A DNA stretch of 64,000 bases from the NCBI RefSeq assembly GCF_022512515.1, contig NZ_JAKWBK010000002.1, positions 398,885 through 462,884 of the forward strand, read 5' to 3'. The translations under genes were made by a program, and so were the position numbers. The notes below the pieces were generated by a model. That model saw nothing but the letters and a program-made list of their open reading frames with translations, was not told the origin of the DNA and made no database searches. The DNA comes from Paraniabella hibiscisoli (GTDB lineage: Bacteria > Bacteroidota > Bacteroidia > Chitinophagales > Chitinophagaceae). This document shows positions 22,965-35,696 of the stretch, in pieces; within the stretch, counting starts at the first letter, position 1, and every line of letters starts with the position of its first letter.

Positions 22965-25365
22965 TTATTTTACGGTTATCAAAGTAGTTGCAGGTAGCAG
23001 TCCATCAGCACTTAAGGTAACTTTCAACTGACCCGGCTTCACCCCTTTGATCATTGCGAGCAATAACCCTTTGTATATATGATGCTGTGCATCTTTAAGC
23101 GAGTTCGTATCTGCAGGATTTCCATTATCCATTCCCTCAACTATACCAGCGCCTTGTATGTTTATTTTTACTAACTGATCAGCGCCCGGAACCAGGTTAC
23201 CAGCTTTATCTACTACCCTGGCGGTGACAAAAGACAGCTCATTTTTTTTGCTGTCAATAGTTTTATTTTCAACCAAAAGTTCTAACCGGTAAGCAGCCCC
23301 GGCTGTTTTAATTACCCTGGTTAGTACCTGCTTTTTATTTTTGTAAGACACGGCTTTTAACTCACCAGATTCATAAGGTACACGCCACATCACATGAAAA
23401 GCTGTATCTATTTTTGTTTTTCTTCCCAACGACTTTCCGTTTAGGAAAAGTTCTACTTCATCCGCATTATTATAATAAGCTTTCACATCTACTAACTGGC
23501 CCTGCTTCCAGTTCCAATGGGGGTAAAGGTGTAGTACCGTTTTATTAGTCCACTCGCTCTGGTACATGTAATATACATCTTTAGGAAAGCCTGCCATATC
23601 TATAATACCGTAATAAGAACTACGAGCAGGATAAGGATAAGGTACCGGCTCTCCCAGGAAATCGAAGCCACTCCATACAAAAAGCCCGGACATGTATTTA
23701 TAACGTTTTACCTGCCACCAGTTGTTTTCGTGGGTTACACCCCAATAAGCCGCCACATTATCATAAGCAGAAACCGTATAATCAGGGTTACCATTTTCTA
23801 CATATTTAAACTGTGAAGATGATGGCCATAAACGAAGAGAGTCAGATGGCATATCATAGTGCCCCCGGCTCGCCAGTCCTGATACATTTTCGGAGGCGAT
23901 CACTTTTACACCTGGATAATTTTTCTGAAAATCTTTATAGGAATCGATCTTATAGTTTAAACCAACCATGTCCAGTGCACCAGACTGATAAATGTAATTT
24001 TTGGATGGGTCACTTTCACTTAATGCACAAAGAACAGGTCGTGTGGTATCAATATCTTTTACTATTTTAACTAATTCCCGGGTTATTGTGATCCCTGTTG
24101 AATCGAACTGCTCACGTATTTCATTTCCGATACTCCACATAATAATGGAGGGGTGATTGCGGTCGCGCTTTACCATGTGCTCCAGGTCTCGTTGATGCCA
24201 CTCGGGAAAATCGCTGAAATAATCAAACTTGTTCTTCTTTTTAGCCCACATATCAAAGCTCTCATCCATCACCAGGAAGCCCATTTCATCGCAAAGATCC
24301 AACAACCTCGCTGCAGGAGGATTATGTGCCATGCGAATGGCGTTAACACCCATTTCTTTTAATATTCTTAATTGTCTACGAGCAGCAGATTCGTTATAAG
24401 CAGCTCCTAACGCGCCCAGGTCGTGATGCTGGCAAACACCCAGTATTTTCAGATATTCGCCATTGAGAGAAAATCCATCATTAACATCGAAATTAAAATA
24501 GCGAATACCAAATACAGATGTATACTCATCTACCCATTTACTATCCTGGTAAACCTTTGTAACCATTTTATACAAGTAAGGTCGATCCACAGACCATAAA
24601 AGTGGTTGATCAACTGTCATTGCCTGGTAATATTTGTCATTTTTTTAGTTGATGCATCTGACTCACTTACCTTCCTGCCCTGCGCATCATAAATAGCCGA
24701 AATAAATTTCAAAGTACCTTTACCCTCCTGCTTTATGTCATGCTCAACTGATACAGTTGCACGCGTCTTACTCACATCGGGTGTAGTTATAAAAGAGCCC
24801 CAATGTTTGAAGGCCGTTTTATTGGTAACTACTAATCTTACATCCCTGTAAATTCCAGATCCCGTGTACCAGCGTGAATTGGGCTGTTGCGAATTATCGA
24901 CCCGCACAGCTACCGTGTTCAGTTGACCGGCTGGTTTCAGCCAACGACTTAACTCATAACGAAAGGCAGTATAGCCGTAAGGCCATTTGCCCAGGTACTG
25001 CCCGTTGATCCATACTTCGCTATTTCTATGAACACCGTCAAACTCTATATATACTTTCTTCCCTGCACTGTTGGTAGTAAAGCTTTTGCGGTACCAACCA
25101 ATGCCTCCGGGCAAGGCACCTCCTGCATTGCGGGCAGGATGTGTTGAATCGAACTTCCCTTCAATGCTCCAGTCGTGTGGGAGATCCAGTTTTCTCCAAT
25201 TTTTTGAATCAATACCTGTTTTAGCATAACTGCTGTCATCACCCAAAGTAAATAACCATCCTTTATTAAAGTCTGTTATCTGCCGGGGCTTTGCGCCTGG
25301 CTTAGCAATGGCATCAGGCTTATCAGCATGAAACAAAATCGAACCAACCTTATATATTTAATCAT
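22965..25365 (-). CDS. Glycoside hydrolase family 2 beta-galactosidase-like enzyme (frameshifted)
   Basis: It should remove beta-linked galactose or a related sugar. It has a GH2 sugar-binding domain (residues about 30-190, with VYIEFDGVHRNSEVWINGQ and SRWYTGSGIYRDV), an immunoglobulin-like domain, a TIM barrel with AIRMAHNPPAARLLDLCDE and the acid/base motif IIMWSIGNEI, and C-terminal DUF4982-like and bacterial Ig-like domains (VELFLNGKSLGRK). The putative nucleophile is the Glu of VIASENVSG; this is unusual compared with the TEYG of classical LacZ. The ATG at 25365 plus one base in the G/C run at 25285-25288 restores the signal peptide MIKYIRLVRFCFMLISLM...SQAQ. A second shift lies near 24640. 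Confidence 0.87.
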
Positions 25366-25501
25366 AATCACAAATGAATTTTGAACCCTTTCCTTGTCTT
25401 TACTACGCTCTTTTCGCTAATGCAGTTTATAAAAAGCACATTTATTTACCATATTAAATCCCTGCAGCTTTCTTTACACCGACCTTTTAATATAGCATTA
25501 T

Positions 25502-26595
25502 TTAAAATTTAATACGGCTACTCCCCTTATCTGCTGAAGTAGCAACCGCTATGCCCCTGTTATCTTTTGCATCCACCGCACAATAGAAATGATATACCAC
25601 ACCCTTATGCTTTAGCACGAAAGATTTGTGTGCATATTTCTTATCAATATCAATCGTTGAGTTCACCAGATCATCCCCGTTCCAGTCTGTCCAATTGATG
25701 AGATCGTAAGAGCAGGCAAACCGGTTGAAAGTCTCTGTTTCTCTTCCTTTCCAAAAGGCACCGAAATAGAACATCACCCAAACATTACCTATCTGTTGTA
25801 TTTGCGGATCGCCCGTAATACCTCTTGAATGATGAACTACGGGCTCGCGTTGATATCTCTTCCAGCTGACCATATCATTGGAAACAGCCATACCTATGCG
25901 TTCATACCAGCGGGTGGGCTTATTATTGGGTAAAGAATCTCCCACCGCATTATAGTACATAATAAATTGATGGCCCGTTTGACCAACCTTGTCTTCCACG
26001 ACGTAACTCTTGAACAGTTTATTGCGGTTCTCCCACCAACGTACATCTTTGTCAGATGAGGACAGCACGGGGTGATCCAGGCGCTGCCATTCAAATGCCT
26101 GTGTAGGCTTTTTAGTGGTATAAGCCATTCCTATTGAAAGCGGTTCCGGTTCATAACCTGATGAAGAGCCCCCGAAATAAGACATCCAATATTTAGCCTG
26201 ATATTTGTTTAACTGATAGCTCCCACCCCATTTAGTATCTACCAATGCATTGTAGCCTGCTTTCTGGTTTTGGTCCCAACCCTCTTTTGTAAAAGACATC
26301 TGCCTTCCCAGGTTTTTCCAGTTCAGCAGGTCTTTGCTGCTGGCCAGCCAGGTCTCATACCCTTTACCGTCAAAAGCTATATAGCTCATGTACCAGGTGT
26401 TGCCGGCTTTATAAACGGTAGGGCAATCTATTTTCTTGCCGGTATCCGGCGGTAATAGCACCAGGCCATACTTATACGGCGTCTTTACCTCTTCGTATAT
26501 TTTTGCATCTCCGCCTGCGGAACTACAGCGGGTTGCTGCGCCTGCAGCAGACCGGTTATAGTTAAACAAATCAACCCTATTATGCAATGCTTCAT
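25502..26595 (-). CDS. Five-bladed beta-propeller glycosidase (GH43/GH32-like clan)
   Basis: It is a predicted secreted glycosidase. Repeated strands such as IDCPTVYKAGNTWYMSYIA, YETWLASSKDLLNWKNLGR, SIGMAYTTK and TGDPQIQQIGNVWVMFYFG show the clan's propeller pattern, with candidate acidic residues in IDCPTV and GDPQ. The exact GH family is not clear; distant similarity to GH43, GH117 or uncharacterised glycosidases are options. The start at 26595 gives a signal peptide, MKHCIIGLICLTITGLLQAQ, once one shift near 26500 is corrected. The gene begins 2 nt after the rhamnosidase stop and is surely in the same operon. Confidence 0.7.
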
Positions 26596-26597
26596 TT

Positions 26598-29297
26598 TTA
26601 TTGTTTTACAGAGAATTCATAAGCGCCTGAGCCAATCTTTACAGGCTGCTTCTTATATTCAGCAGGGAAGTAAATAGTAGCTTTTGTATTGGGAGGGATT
26701 GCTACTCCTAATTTGAACACGTTTCCTTCTATTTTCCAGTTTACGGAAATCAAACCGTTTACAGAATGATAGGTGGCTTTTGCTTCTTTAATATCTCCTG
26801 CCGGCTGAGGTTTTATTTCTATATCTTTAAAACCAATCGAACCCGGCGCCTGACCAATACCACATAAGCCAGTGTAAAACCATTCCATTAAATGACCTAA
26901 CATAAAATGATTATTGGAGACAGTGGGCAAGGCCTGCCAGGACTCTGTTAATGCAGTTGCACCTTTTGCCAGCTGGTACCCATAACCGGGTATATCACTA
27001 CGGCTGTTCATATCGTAGATCAGGTCTGACCGGCCGGCGGCTTCCAATGCTTTCAATACATATCTGTAACCAATATCACCTGCTGTTAAACGATTGTCTT
27101 TGTTGCGAATGTCTTCTACCAGGTGCGCTAATACCGCATCATAATGTTGAGGCTCTACCAACTGCATAAATAATGGGATCGCGTTTGAGGTCTGGCTGCC
27201 CGAACCATATTGTTTTGTAGCTGCATTAAAGTATTTTTTATTAAAGGCTTCTTTAATATCCAGTGCGATCTTTTGATACATTTTTGCATCTTCTTTATTG
27301 CCCAATGCCGTTGCTATCTGTTCTAACAAATGCGCATCATAATAATAGTAAGCGGTAGCAGTTAAACCCATGGGCGTTAATTGTGAGAAGCCTTGCCTGT
27401 CAGGTCCCAGGTCATACCAATCGCTTAACCCGTGCATCAGGATAAAGCTACTATCTTTTGATTGCAGGTACTTGAAGTAACGCTGCATAGCGGTATAGTT
27501 TTCCGTCAGCAGACGTTTATCTCCCGTCCATTGGTACATATACCAGGGAAAGATAATAGAAGTACTTCCCCACTCGGGAGAATCCCTGAAATAGCCATCG
27601 GCAAAGTGCATTTCTGTAAATTCAGGTACAGTAGCCGGTACTAATCCATCAGTTAATTGTTGCGTGCGTATATCACGCATTATTTTATGTGCGAAGGAAA
27701 CGATATCGTAGTTGTGCTGTATGGCGTTACCCATCAAATGCACCTGCTCCTGCCATCCCAGTTTTTCGCGATGCGGACAGTCGGTAAATACACTGGTAAA
27801 GTTGCTGTTCAGCGCCCACTGAATCAGTTGATGCGTTTTATTAAACAAATCATTGGAACTGCGGAAGCTCCCGTTAACAGCAGTACTGTTGCGTAAATGC
27901 CATCCTTCTATTTTTTGAAGCACTGGATACTCTTTATAGGCAGATCCTTTAGGCTCTGCACCTACAACCTGTAAATATCTAAATCCATAATAGGAAAAAC
28001 GGGGATTCCATTTTTCAATGCCATCACCTTTTAAGATATAAGTATATACATGCGGAGAACCTGTATGTTTTTGATTGGCAGTACCACTATCGGTTAAAAG
28101 CTCAGCAGGTATAATACGCACTGTATCACCCTTTTTCCCTGAACTTCTATATAGGGAATTCCTGAAAAATTCTGCCCCAGGTCATAAATCCATACACCTG
28201 GTCTTAATTTGTTTTGAGTAACCGGCGTAAAACGTTGCATAACTTTTACGGGCATACCAACTGCGCTACCAACTCCGGCCCAGTTGTTGTGATTGCATTT
28301 TTCCATGCTGCATCATTAAAGCCCATTTTATCCCAACCTTTCTTTTCCAGGTTGGCATCGTAATCTTCTCCACCATAAATGCTTGAGAAATAGATGGGTG
28401 AAGGTGCCGTTTTCCAGGAAGCATCAGAAACAATATTTTCTGCTGTGCCATCTATGTATTCTACCAATACACGGGCAATCATTTTGGGGTAACCGTAAGC
28501 GCCTGTCATCTTACGATACCGTTCTCCGGGAATATAATAAAAACCATTACCCAGCATTACACCCAAAGCATTCGTGCCATTGCGCAATCTGTCCGTAATA
28601 TCAAATGTTACATATTGCGCCTGTTTGGCATACTGTGTCCATCCCGGGTCTAAGAAATTATCGCCGATTTTGCTGCCATTGATGCTCATTTCAAAATGGC
28701 CGAGGCCGGAAATAAATACAGTAGCTGCTTTTACCTCCTTATTTATGCTGATATCCTTTCTGAATAAGGGCAGCAGATCAGGCCGCTTCCCCCCCACTCT
28801 TTTTACCGCTACCGTGCATTAACGGAACATATTTATTGCTATCCGGCAATTCGCTATAAGCAATCCATCGGGCACCTTTCCAGTCTTCTGCATTCCAAAG
28901 ACCGGTTCGCCAGGATGCAGGTCTGCTAAAAGCAGATTGATTCCCTTTCTGGTCCCAAACCATTATTTTCCAATAATACTTTGTTGCGGGCTTAATGTGA
29001 ATATCTTTTGGTAATACCTGTTGATTATCGCTGGCGCTTAGTTTTTTAGAGTCCCAGATATTAGCTTTATCATTCACCAGTAATGCGCTGTCATCAGCCA
29101 CTAGTATCCTGTAAGCAGCCTGCATCGTATTTTTTCGAAAGCCTGTATTTCCCAGCTTAACAAAGGTTGAGCAGTTTCAATACCAATAGGATTCACTGTA
29201 TACTCGCAGCGGGGATCCACCACGCGTAAAGAAACCAACTGGGCGTTGAGTTGACCAATGCTCCAGATAAAAATATAATTAAACCATATTGCTTCAT
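26598..29297 (-). CDS. Alpha-L-rhamnosidase, GH78 (several frameshifts)
   Basis: It releases terminal alpha-L-rhamnose from oligo- or polysaccharides. Family marks: N-terminal fibronectin-like and jelly-roll domains (VDPRCEYTVNPIGIETAQPLLSW-type opening, ATKYYWKIMVWD, SWRTGLWNAEDWKGARWIA), a second jelly-roll with SINGSKIGDNFLDPGWTQY and GNGFY, then the six-hairpin catalytic barrel with FTDCPHREKLGWQEQ holding the catalytic acid region, SDWYDLGPD and a C-terminal beta domain. The frame breaks near 29130, 28790, 28270 and 28110, but all segments join to about 900 residues, the usual length. The ATG at 29297 lies 18 nt after the GH2 stop. Its presence with rhaT is the best clue to the substrate. 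Confidence 0.92.
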
Positions 29298-29315
29298 AGT
29301 CGCATTATTAACTGC

Positions 29316-32300
29316 TTATTGTATATCAATATTGGAAACGACTAATCCGTTTGCATTTTTTGTGATCAACTTCACTTTATAGCTTCCGGCGTTGATCATG
29401 CTTCCAGTATTAATAGTAATATAATTCCATTTACCCGGCCTGGTTGTTTTAAACACTACAGCTTCATCCACCATTTTATTACTGCTTACATCGAATAATT
29501 GCAAAGAACCTGTTATATCCTGTTCTGCCGGACTATTATACTTAACAGTTATAGAATAGACGTCGGCTACACCGGTGGCTATCGGCCAGGTTATTTCTGC
29601 AGAGTCATTATTTTTTACTACGGTGCGCTCTCCACCCGAAACAACCTCTTTAGCTACGTTGTTATTCGTAGCAGCAACATTAGCCTTATAAGAAGTAGTC
29701 GGTTTCAGGTCGTATGCTGGTTGCATGCCGGTAGCAGGTAAGATACCAATCATTCCTAGTTTTTTCTGATCTATTAACACCTGCGCTCCCGTTTTAAATC
29801 GTTTACGATATATGTCATACCGCTCCCCTCCGTTCTCATCACTAATAATCGAATCACTTAGCTGTTCAAAATCTTTTAATATTAATGTATTCCCTTTCTC
29901 AACTGCCAGATACACATCAATCGTATCAGTCGCGGTAAATTGCAGCTTTGTTTCATCCGCCCGCGACAAACTGATCCATTCGGCACCAAATAATGCCGGG
30001 GCCAGCTTGTATATACTGTTAGTTCTATTGGTGAAAAGCTTGTCCCCTTCATCCAGCCAGGCTTTATAGACACATCCATCACATTTCAGATCCGTGATCG
30101 TTTCAAACGCAGGCACTGGTTTTACAGTTTTATTAACAGCAGCTATAGCAATAGCGGAAATAATGGCCTGTCCGGATTTTGTATTGGGAAACGAAACTCT
30201 TAATATACCATCAGACACTTTTGCCGTAAAGGTCTTTTTAAGCGCTCTATTAGCACCCGCTTCCTTCCATATATCCAGGTCTTTAATAACAGTTTGATTG
30301 TTGATGGCTACATCAAACAAACGCATTCCCGACGCTTCAACCGATCCGCCGATACCCAGCCAGGGTTCAGCAAAATATAATTCAACTTCATAATTACCGT
30401 TAGGTAGCGGGAACTGGTAATAGAGTTGATCAAGTCCATACCGGAATGATTGAAATAGCGCCCAATCTTTCGTTCCTTTTATAGCTGCATTGGTTCTACG
30501 CTGGCTGGCAAAAAAGCCGGCATATTATCGAAGGCACTGGTCCACGAAGAAGAACCCCAATATTTACGGCCTGCATTTTGCGGCAATGCCCTGTCAGCCT
30601 CCCATTTATTTCCCCATTCATCCATGTAATCGCCGCCGCCACTATTAACCCGGTAAACATAATTCAAACCGGGTTTAGGTTTTAGCAGTACGGTTCCTGC
30701 TGGTTTTAAGGAAGCGATTCCAGGTGCTTCAGGCAAGTGATTCAGTAACACCGTGTCCCTGGCTACCGGCCTGCCGTTGGTATAGCCCACTGCATACAAA
30801 ACATTATACTGAACATTGGCTTTGTTAAAAATAAAATGGGTCCCGAATCCACCGTGTTGCTGCTTACCTAAAGAAATTTTGCCAAAATCATTAAAGAGTT
30901 CTACCTCGTCGCAATTTGAATAAACCATGATAGAATCCTTTAAACCAGGCTGCGTCCAGCGATTAGGCCAGGTATGTGACGCGATATAAACCATCGGTTC
31001 TTTTTTGGCAGACACATAATTACTACGGAACATGTAAAAAATGTCAGTGGGCTCTTCCCAGGAGTCAGCATACCTTTATAATTCACCGGACCGATCCTAT
31101 CCAGTTCTCTTAAACCTTCCCCTCCCTGCACCCTGCCTGGATTATCGTGCGAGGTCAACAGCCAGAAGAAATGGCCGGCCACACTGTCTTTAACAGACTC
31201 TGCCAGTCGAACCTTCTTTTCCATCAGCTGGGTAAACCGGTCTTCACTAACAGGACCGTTTTGCTTGTAGCCACCTTCTGTATGAAGGTCCAGCGTACGC
31301 CATGCTCCGTACTCTCCCACCAAGATCTGCTTTTTTAAATCTTCACCGTAAGTATCCGGGTTGCCACCGTAGGTGCCCGTCCAGTTTTGCGGCACATCCC
31401 AGTCGGTGCCTTCTCCTCCATTACAGGTAGTCACCAACCTTTGAGCAGCTGAAGTAGGATCCAGCTCGCGGATGAGTTCGGTGCATTCTTTGGCAAAAGC
31501 TTCCGGTATTTTGCTTTCATTTTGTAAACCCCAAAGCACCACCGAAGGGTCATTTCTTCTTTCAACAACCCATTCTTTAAGCAGTTGTTTGAAGTTGGCC
31601 TTAAATTCGGGTGTGTCATACCAAACATGTGCAGATAACTGAGTCCACCACAAAATACCTTTCTGATTAAATAACTGCCCATATAACAGGTTGTGTGGTT
31701 GATGCCCGTCACGAAAGGCATTAAAGCCTGCCGCTTCCAGCCATTTAACCCTCGCTACCACCTGCTCTTTTGAAAAAGCATGGCTTTGACCTATCAAATG
31801 CTCATATTCGGCTACACCATTAATGAAAACAGGTTTCCCGTTCAGGTAAAACTGGTTGGTTGCGGTTTTCCAGTTAATGGTTCTAAATCCGAAATCTGTT
31901 TCCAGCCGGTCAATCTCTTTGCCTCCCGCTTTTATTATAGATACGATCTTATACAGATAAGGCTCTTCCACCGACCATAGATTTACTTTACCAACATTGA
32001 TATTCTTAGTTAACAACTCCGTCTTCGCTGTTGACTGAAGATCCTTCCGCTCGGTAACAGAACGAATAGTTACACCATTTTTATCGACGAGGTTATGAAC
32101 AACGGTAAAAGATTTTTGCTGCGCACTATAATTTTTAACAGTGGTATTAATATTCAGCAGTGCTGTATTGTTCTCTATTTCAGCCCAGGCATGCACACCA
32201 AAGGGTTCAATTCTCAGATCATTGGTTATGATTAACTGAACTGGTCTGAAAATGCCCATCGGTTGTGAACCTTCGCTAAAGCCGCGTTCATCACTACAAC

Positions 32301-32830
32301 CACCACAAACCCAGGGTAAGTCTTTGATAAACGATGGATGCCAGGCACGAACAGCCAGTATATTATCTGTGCCGTCGGTTTTTATAAAGTTGGTTACATC
32401 GATGGTAAAAGTAGTTCGACCGCCGGAATGTTCTCCTACTTTTTTTCGTTCAGGTAAACAGTAGCATAAGATCCTACTCCTTCGAAAAAAGGAAGAAACA
32501 TTTGTCTTTTTTTGCCTGTTTTATTTTGACTATTTTTCGATACCAGGCATCGCCATGTTTGTTACCATGCAGTAATCGACGATAGCCGTGATAGTCGTCC
32601 CAATTGTGTGGAACCGTTACCTGTTTCCATTGGCGATCATCGAATTTGTATTCAAATGCTGGTGCAATAGGGTTTTCATCGTTGCCCGCAATAGTACGCC
32701 AATTGGCATTCAGGTCAATAGCTATTCTTTTGGCCAAGGGTTGTGACATAGCAACACTACCCAACAAACAGTTTCCAATAGTCAGCAGTATAACTGTCAG
32801 CATTGCCATGCGACGTTTGTAAACAGACAC
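29316..32830 (-). CDS. GH2-family glycosidase with C-terminal malectin-like domains (frameshifted)
   Basis: A large secreted GH2 enzyme, probably a beta-galactosidase or beta-glucuronidase. The signal peptide has LTVILLTIGNCLLGSVAMSQ. The sugar-binding domain includes WKQVTVPHNWDDYHGY and DAWYRKIV. The catalytic barrel has FNAFRDGHQPHNLLYGQ, acid/base Glu in VVLWGLQNESKIP and the nucleophile Glu in LVGEYGAWRTLD. After the barrel come a DUF4982-like domain (CDEVELFNDFGKISLGK), a malectin-like domain (NGNYEVELYFAEPWLGIGG) and a beta-sandwich ending in VVSNIDIQ. The frame breaks near 32500, 32270, 31020 and 30470. Corrected size is about 1170 residues. The malectin part probably binds the polymer. 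Substrate is not deducible. Confidence 0.87.
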
Positions 32831-32866
32831 GCCATTTATACAAGCTGCCGAAAAAAAGTTAATTCT

Positions 32867-35692
32867 TTATTGTTGCTGAAGTGAACCATTAAATTGATAC
32901 GTTCTGTTTTGTTCTGTTGAAAGATTGATCGTTTGACCTTTATAGCGCAGCTTTAACGGTTGGCCTGCTAGTGATTTCACAGTAACCGCCTGCAGTGCTC
33001 CTTTGTTCCATTTTATGGAAAGCTCAAAACCACCCCGCGCCTTTAATCCTTTGGCCTCCCCATCCGGCAATGCAGAAGGCAGAGCAGGTAGGATATCTAC
33101 ATATTGAGTATGACTTTGTAACAACATTTCGCCGATACCAGCAGCGCCTCCAAAGTTCCCATCAATCTGGAATGGCGGATGTGCATCAAACAAATTGGGA
33201 TAGCTTCCCGCGCCACCTTTTACCGGGCTCAATAACATTTGTATCAGCTTATAAGTGTGATCACCATCTAAAAATCTTGCCCACAGGTTGATCTTCCAAC
33301 CCAGGCTCCAACCCGTAGCGGCGTCTCCACGGTATAGTAGTGATTGTTTTGCAGCTTTTATTATCTCCGGAGTTTGCTCCCAGTTGATCTCGCTACCCGG
33401 ATACACCGCCCATAAATGAGACACATGGCGATGCTTATCAGTTGTATCATCAACATCCTGCATCCACTCCTGTAACTGTCCGTAACGGCCAATAGCATTG
33501 GGTGCGATCTGGCTATATTGCGTCTCCAGCTTTTTCCTGAAGGGATCGTCTACTTTCAAAATATTTCCGGCGTCTATTACAGACTTAAATAAATTCCGGA
33601 TGATCTGGTGATCCATAGTTGGACCAGCTACTAAGCCACCATGTTCGGGTGAGTTAGAGGGCGTACTGATCAGATATCCTGTCTTGGGATCCTTCACCAG
33701 AAAAGCGCTAAAGAATTCAGCAGCGCTCTTCATCAGCGGGTAAGCCGTGTCTTTTAAGAACCGCGTGCTTTGCGTGTAGAGATAATGTTGCCATAAATGA
33801 TCACAAAGCCAGGCTCCCCGGTAACCCAGATCCCATGGTTAGATGCATTAATAGCCGCAGTGCCTCTCCATAGATCTGTATTGTGATGCAGTACCCATCC
33901 CGGCGCATTGTAATATTGCTTTGCCGTCTCCCTTCCCGAAACTGACAATTCGCGGACCATTTCAAATAAAGGTTGTTGTGTAGCCGATAAATTCAGGAGA
34001 TCCGAAGGCCAGTAATTCATTTCAGCATTGATATTAGTCGTGTATTTACTACCCCATGGCGGAGAAAGCAAGTCATTCCATATACCCTGCAAATTAGCCG
34101 GACGAGTGCCGGGCCGCGAGCTGCTGATTAACAGGTAGCGACCGTATTGCAGGTATAAAGCCACAAAATCAGGGTCACTATTATTTAATGCGAACCCGTT
34201 CAGGCGTTTGTCCGTAGTAAGGTTCGAATACTCACCGCCGTTATTTCCCAAAATAATCGAGAATGTATTAAAGTAGCTTTGATACTCTTTAACATGCACC
34301 TCTTCAACCTGCTGCCAGGTCTTATTCTTCAACTTATTGAGGCTTGCTGAGGCCAACTGAAATGGGTTGGCACTTATGTCTTTAAAGTTTTTATAATTGG
34401 TGTTGGCGGTAAGCCAGGCGGTTACTTCGTCTGCACCGGTTATTACCAACTTGTTGTCTTTAACCAAAACAGATCCGCCTGTTGCGCGAATGCTCAAATA
34501 ACTTACACCATTTAAAGCGCCGTCTTTAACCTTTACTTCCAGGCTAAGGGTATTACCATCTATTCTTTTTATACTATTAGACTTATGAGGACTGCTCAAC
34601 TCTGCTATAAAGCTGATGCTCTTTTTTATTGGATGTGAAGTGAACACCCAGCGCCTGATCTACAGCACTGGATATATAAGATCGTTGGTATTGAATGCCA
34701 TTGTATGAATAGCTCGTGGTGGCAACTGCCCGGGAGATATCCAGCTCTCGTTTATAATCTTTTACAGCAGACTCCTCTATATCAAACACAAAATTCAAAT
34801 CACCAAAAGGCTGATAAGCCGCCTGGTACTGCCCTACAGCAGGAACATCTATATCCTGTATAAAATATTTCCATTGACCATTGAGCGACAACTTTTGTTG
34901 TGCATTTTCATTTACCGGGTATACGCCTATGTGATTGGACACGTCTTTATAGCCCATAATCCCTCCTTTACTCGTAAAATTAATTACCAATATGGAGATA
35001 GTATTTTTACCGGTTTTTAAGGCTGAAGCCGGTATTACATAATTACGCGCATCTGCATTCGCCTGCGAGCCAATGAGGGTTCCGTTGATATAAGTATAAT
35101 CCTGATCTGCAACTTTATTAATGTCGAGCTTCAAATCCTTCCCTATCCATTTCGCAGGCAGATCGAACTGGTAACGAAACCAAACGGCGCCATCCATCCC
35201 CTCAAAGCCCTGTGTTTCCCAACCTTCATAATGTGGGACTGCCATCGTTTTCCAGGACGCATCGTTGTAGCCCGGTTGCGAAGGATTATTTTTTAACTGC
35301 AGAATCGACAGTATTTTTTTCAACCATGCATCACGGTTTCCTTCGTTGGATTTGAGTCCCATAAACTCCTTGCCGGCAAGTTCTTCCGCCTGCTTTTGTT
35401 TTCCCGCAAACAATAATCCTCTTATCGTGTCAAGGTATTTATAAGCACCCTGTTTGTTGTAATTACGCGGATAGCCGGTCCACAGTGTTTCTTCATTAAA
35501 CTGGATACGGTCATTCTTTACACCGCCGAACACCATAGCTCCGATGCGCCCATTACCAATGGGCAATGCTTCTACCCATTTGGTGGCAGGTTTGTCATAC
35601 CATAGCTTCAAGTCCTGGGCATTGATAGTTCCAGCATCCATTACAAGGGCCAGGCAAACCAAAAATTTTAAAAAAGATATTTTAGCAGGCAT
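32867..35692 (-). CDS. GH95-family alpha-L-fucosidase/galactosidase with inserted jelly-roll domain (frameshifted)
   Basis: It removes alpha-L-fucose or alpha-L-galactose. The N-terminal GH95 domain begins after a signal peptide (FLVCLALVMDAGTINA) with LWYDKPATKWVEALPIGNG and IQFNEETLWTG. The catalytic part has SRPGTRPANLQGIWND, TNINAEMNYWPSDLLNLS, WVLHHNTDLWRGTAA and the late PFQIDGNFGGAAGIGEML. Between about residues 112 and 285, within one unbroken frame, lies a ~170-residue galactose-binding-like domain (AVWFRYQFDLPAKWIGKDL, YTYINGTLIGSQ), resembling that of sialate O-acetylesterases and GH2 enzymes. The GH95 sequence resumes at QPFGDLNFVFD. Frame breaks lie near 34610 and 33745. The start is 5 nt after the GH28 stop. 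Confidence 0.9.
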
Positions 35693-35696
35693 ATTT

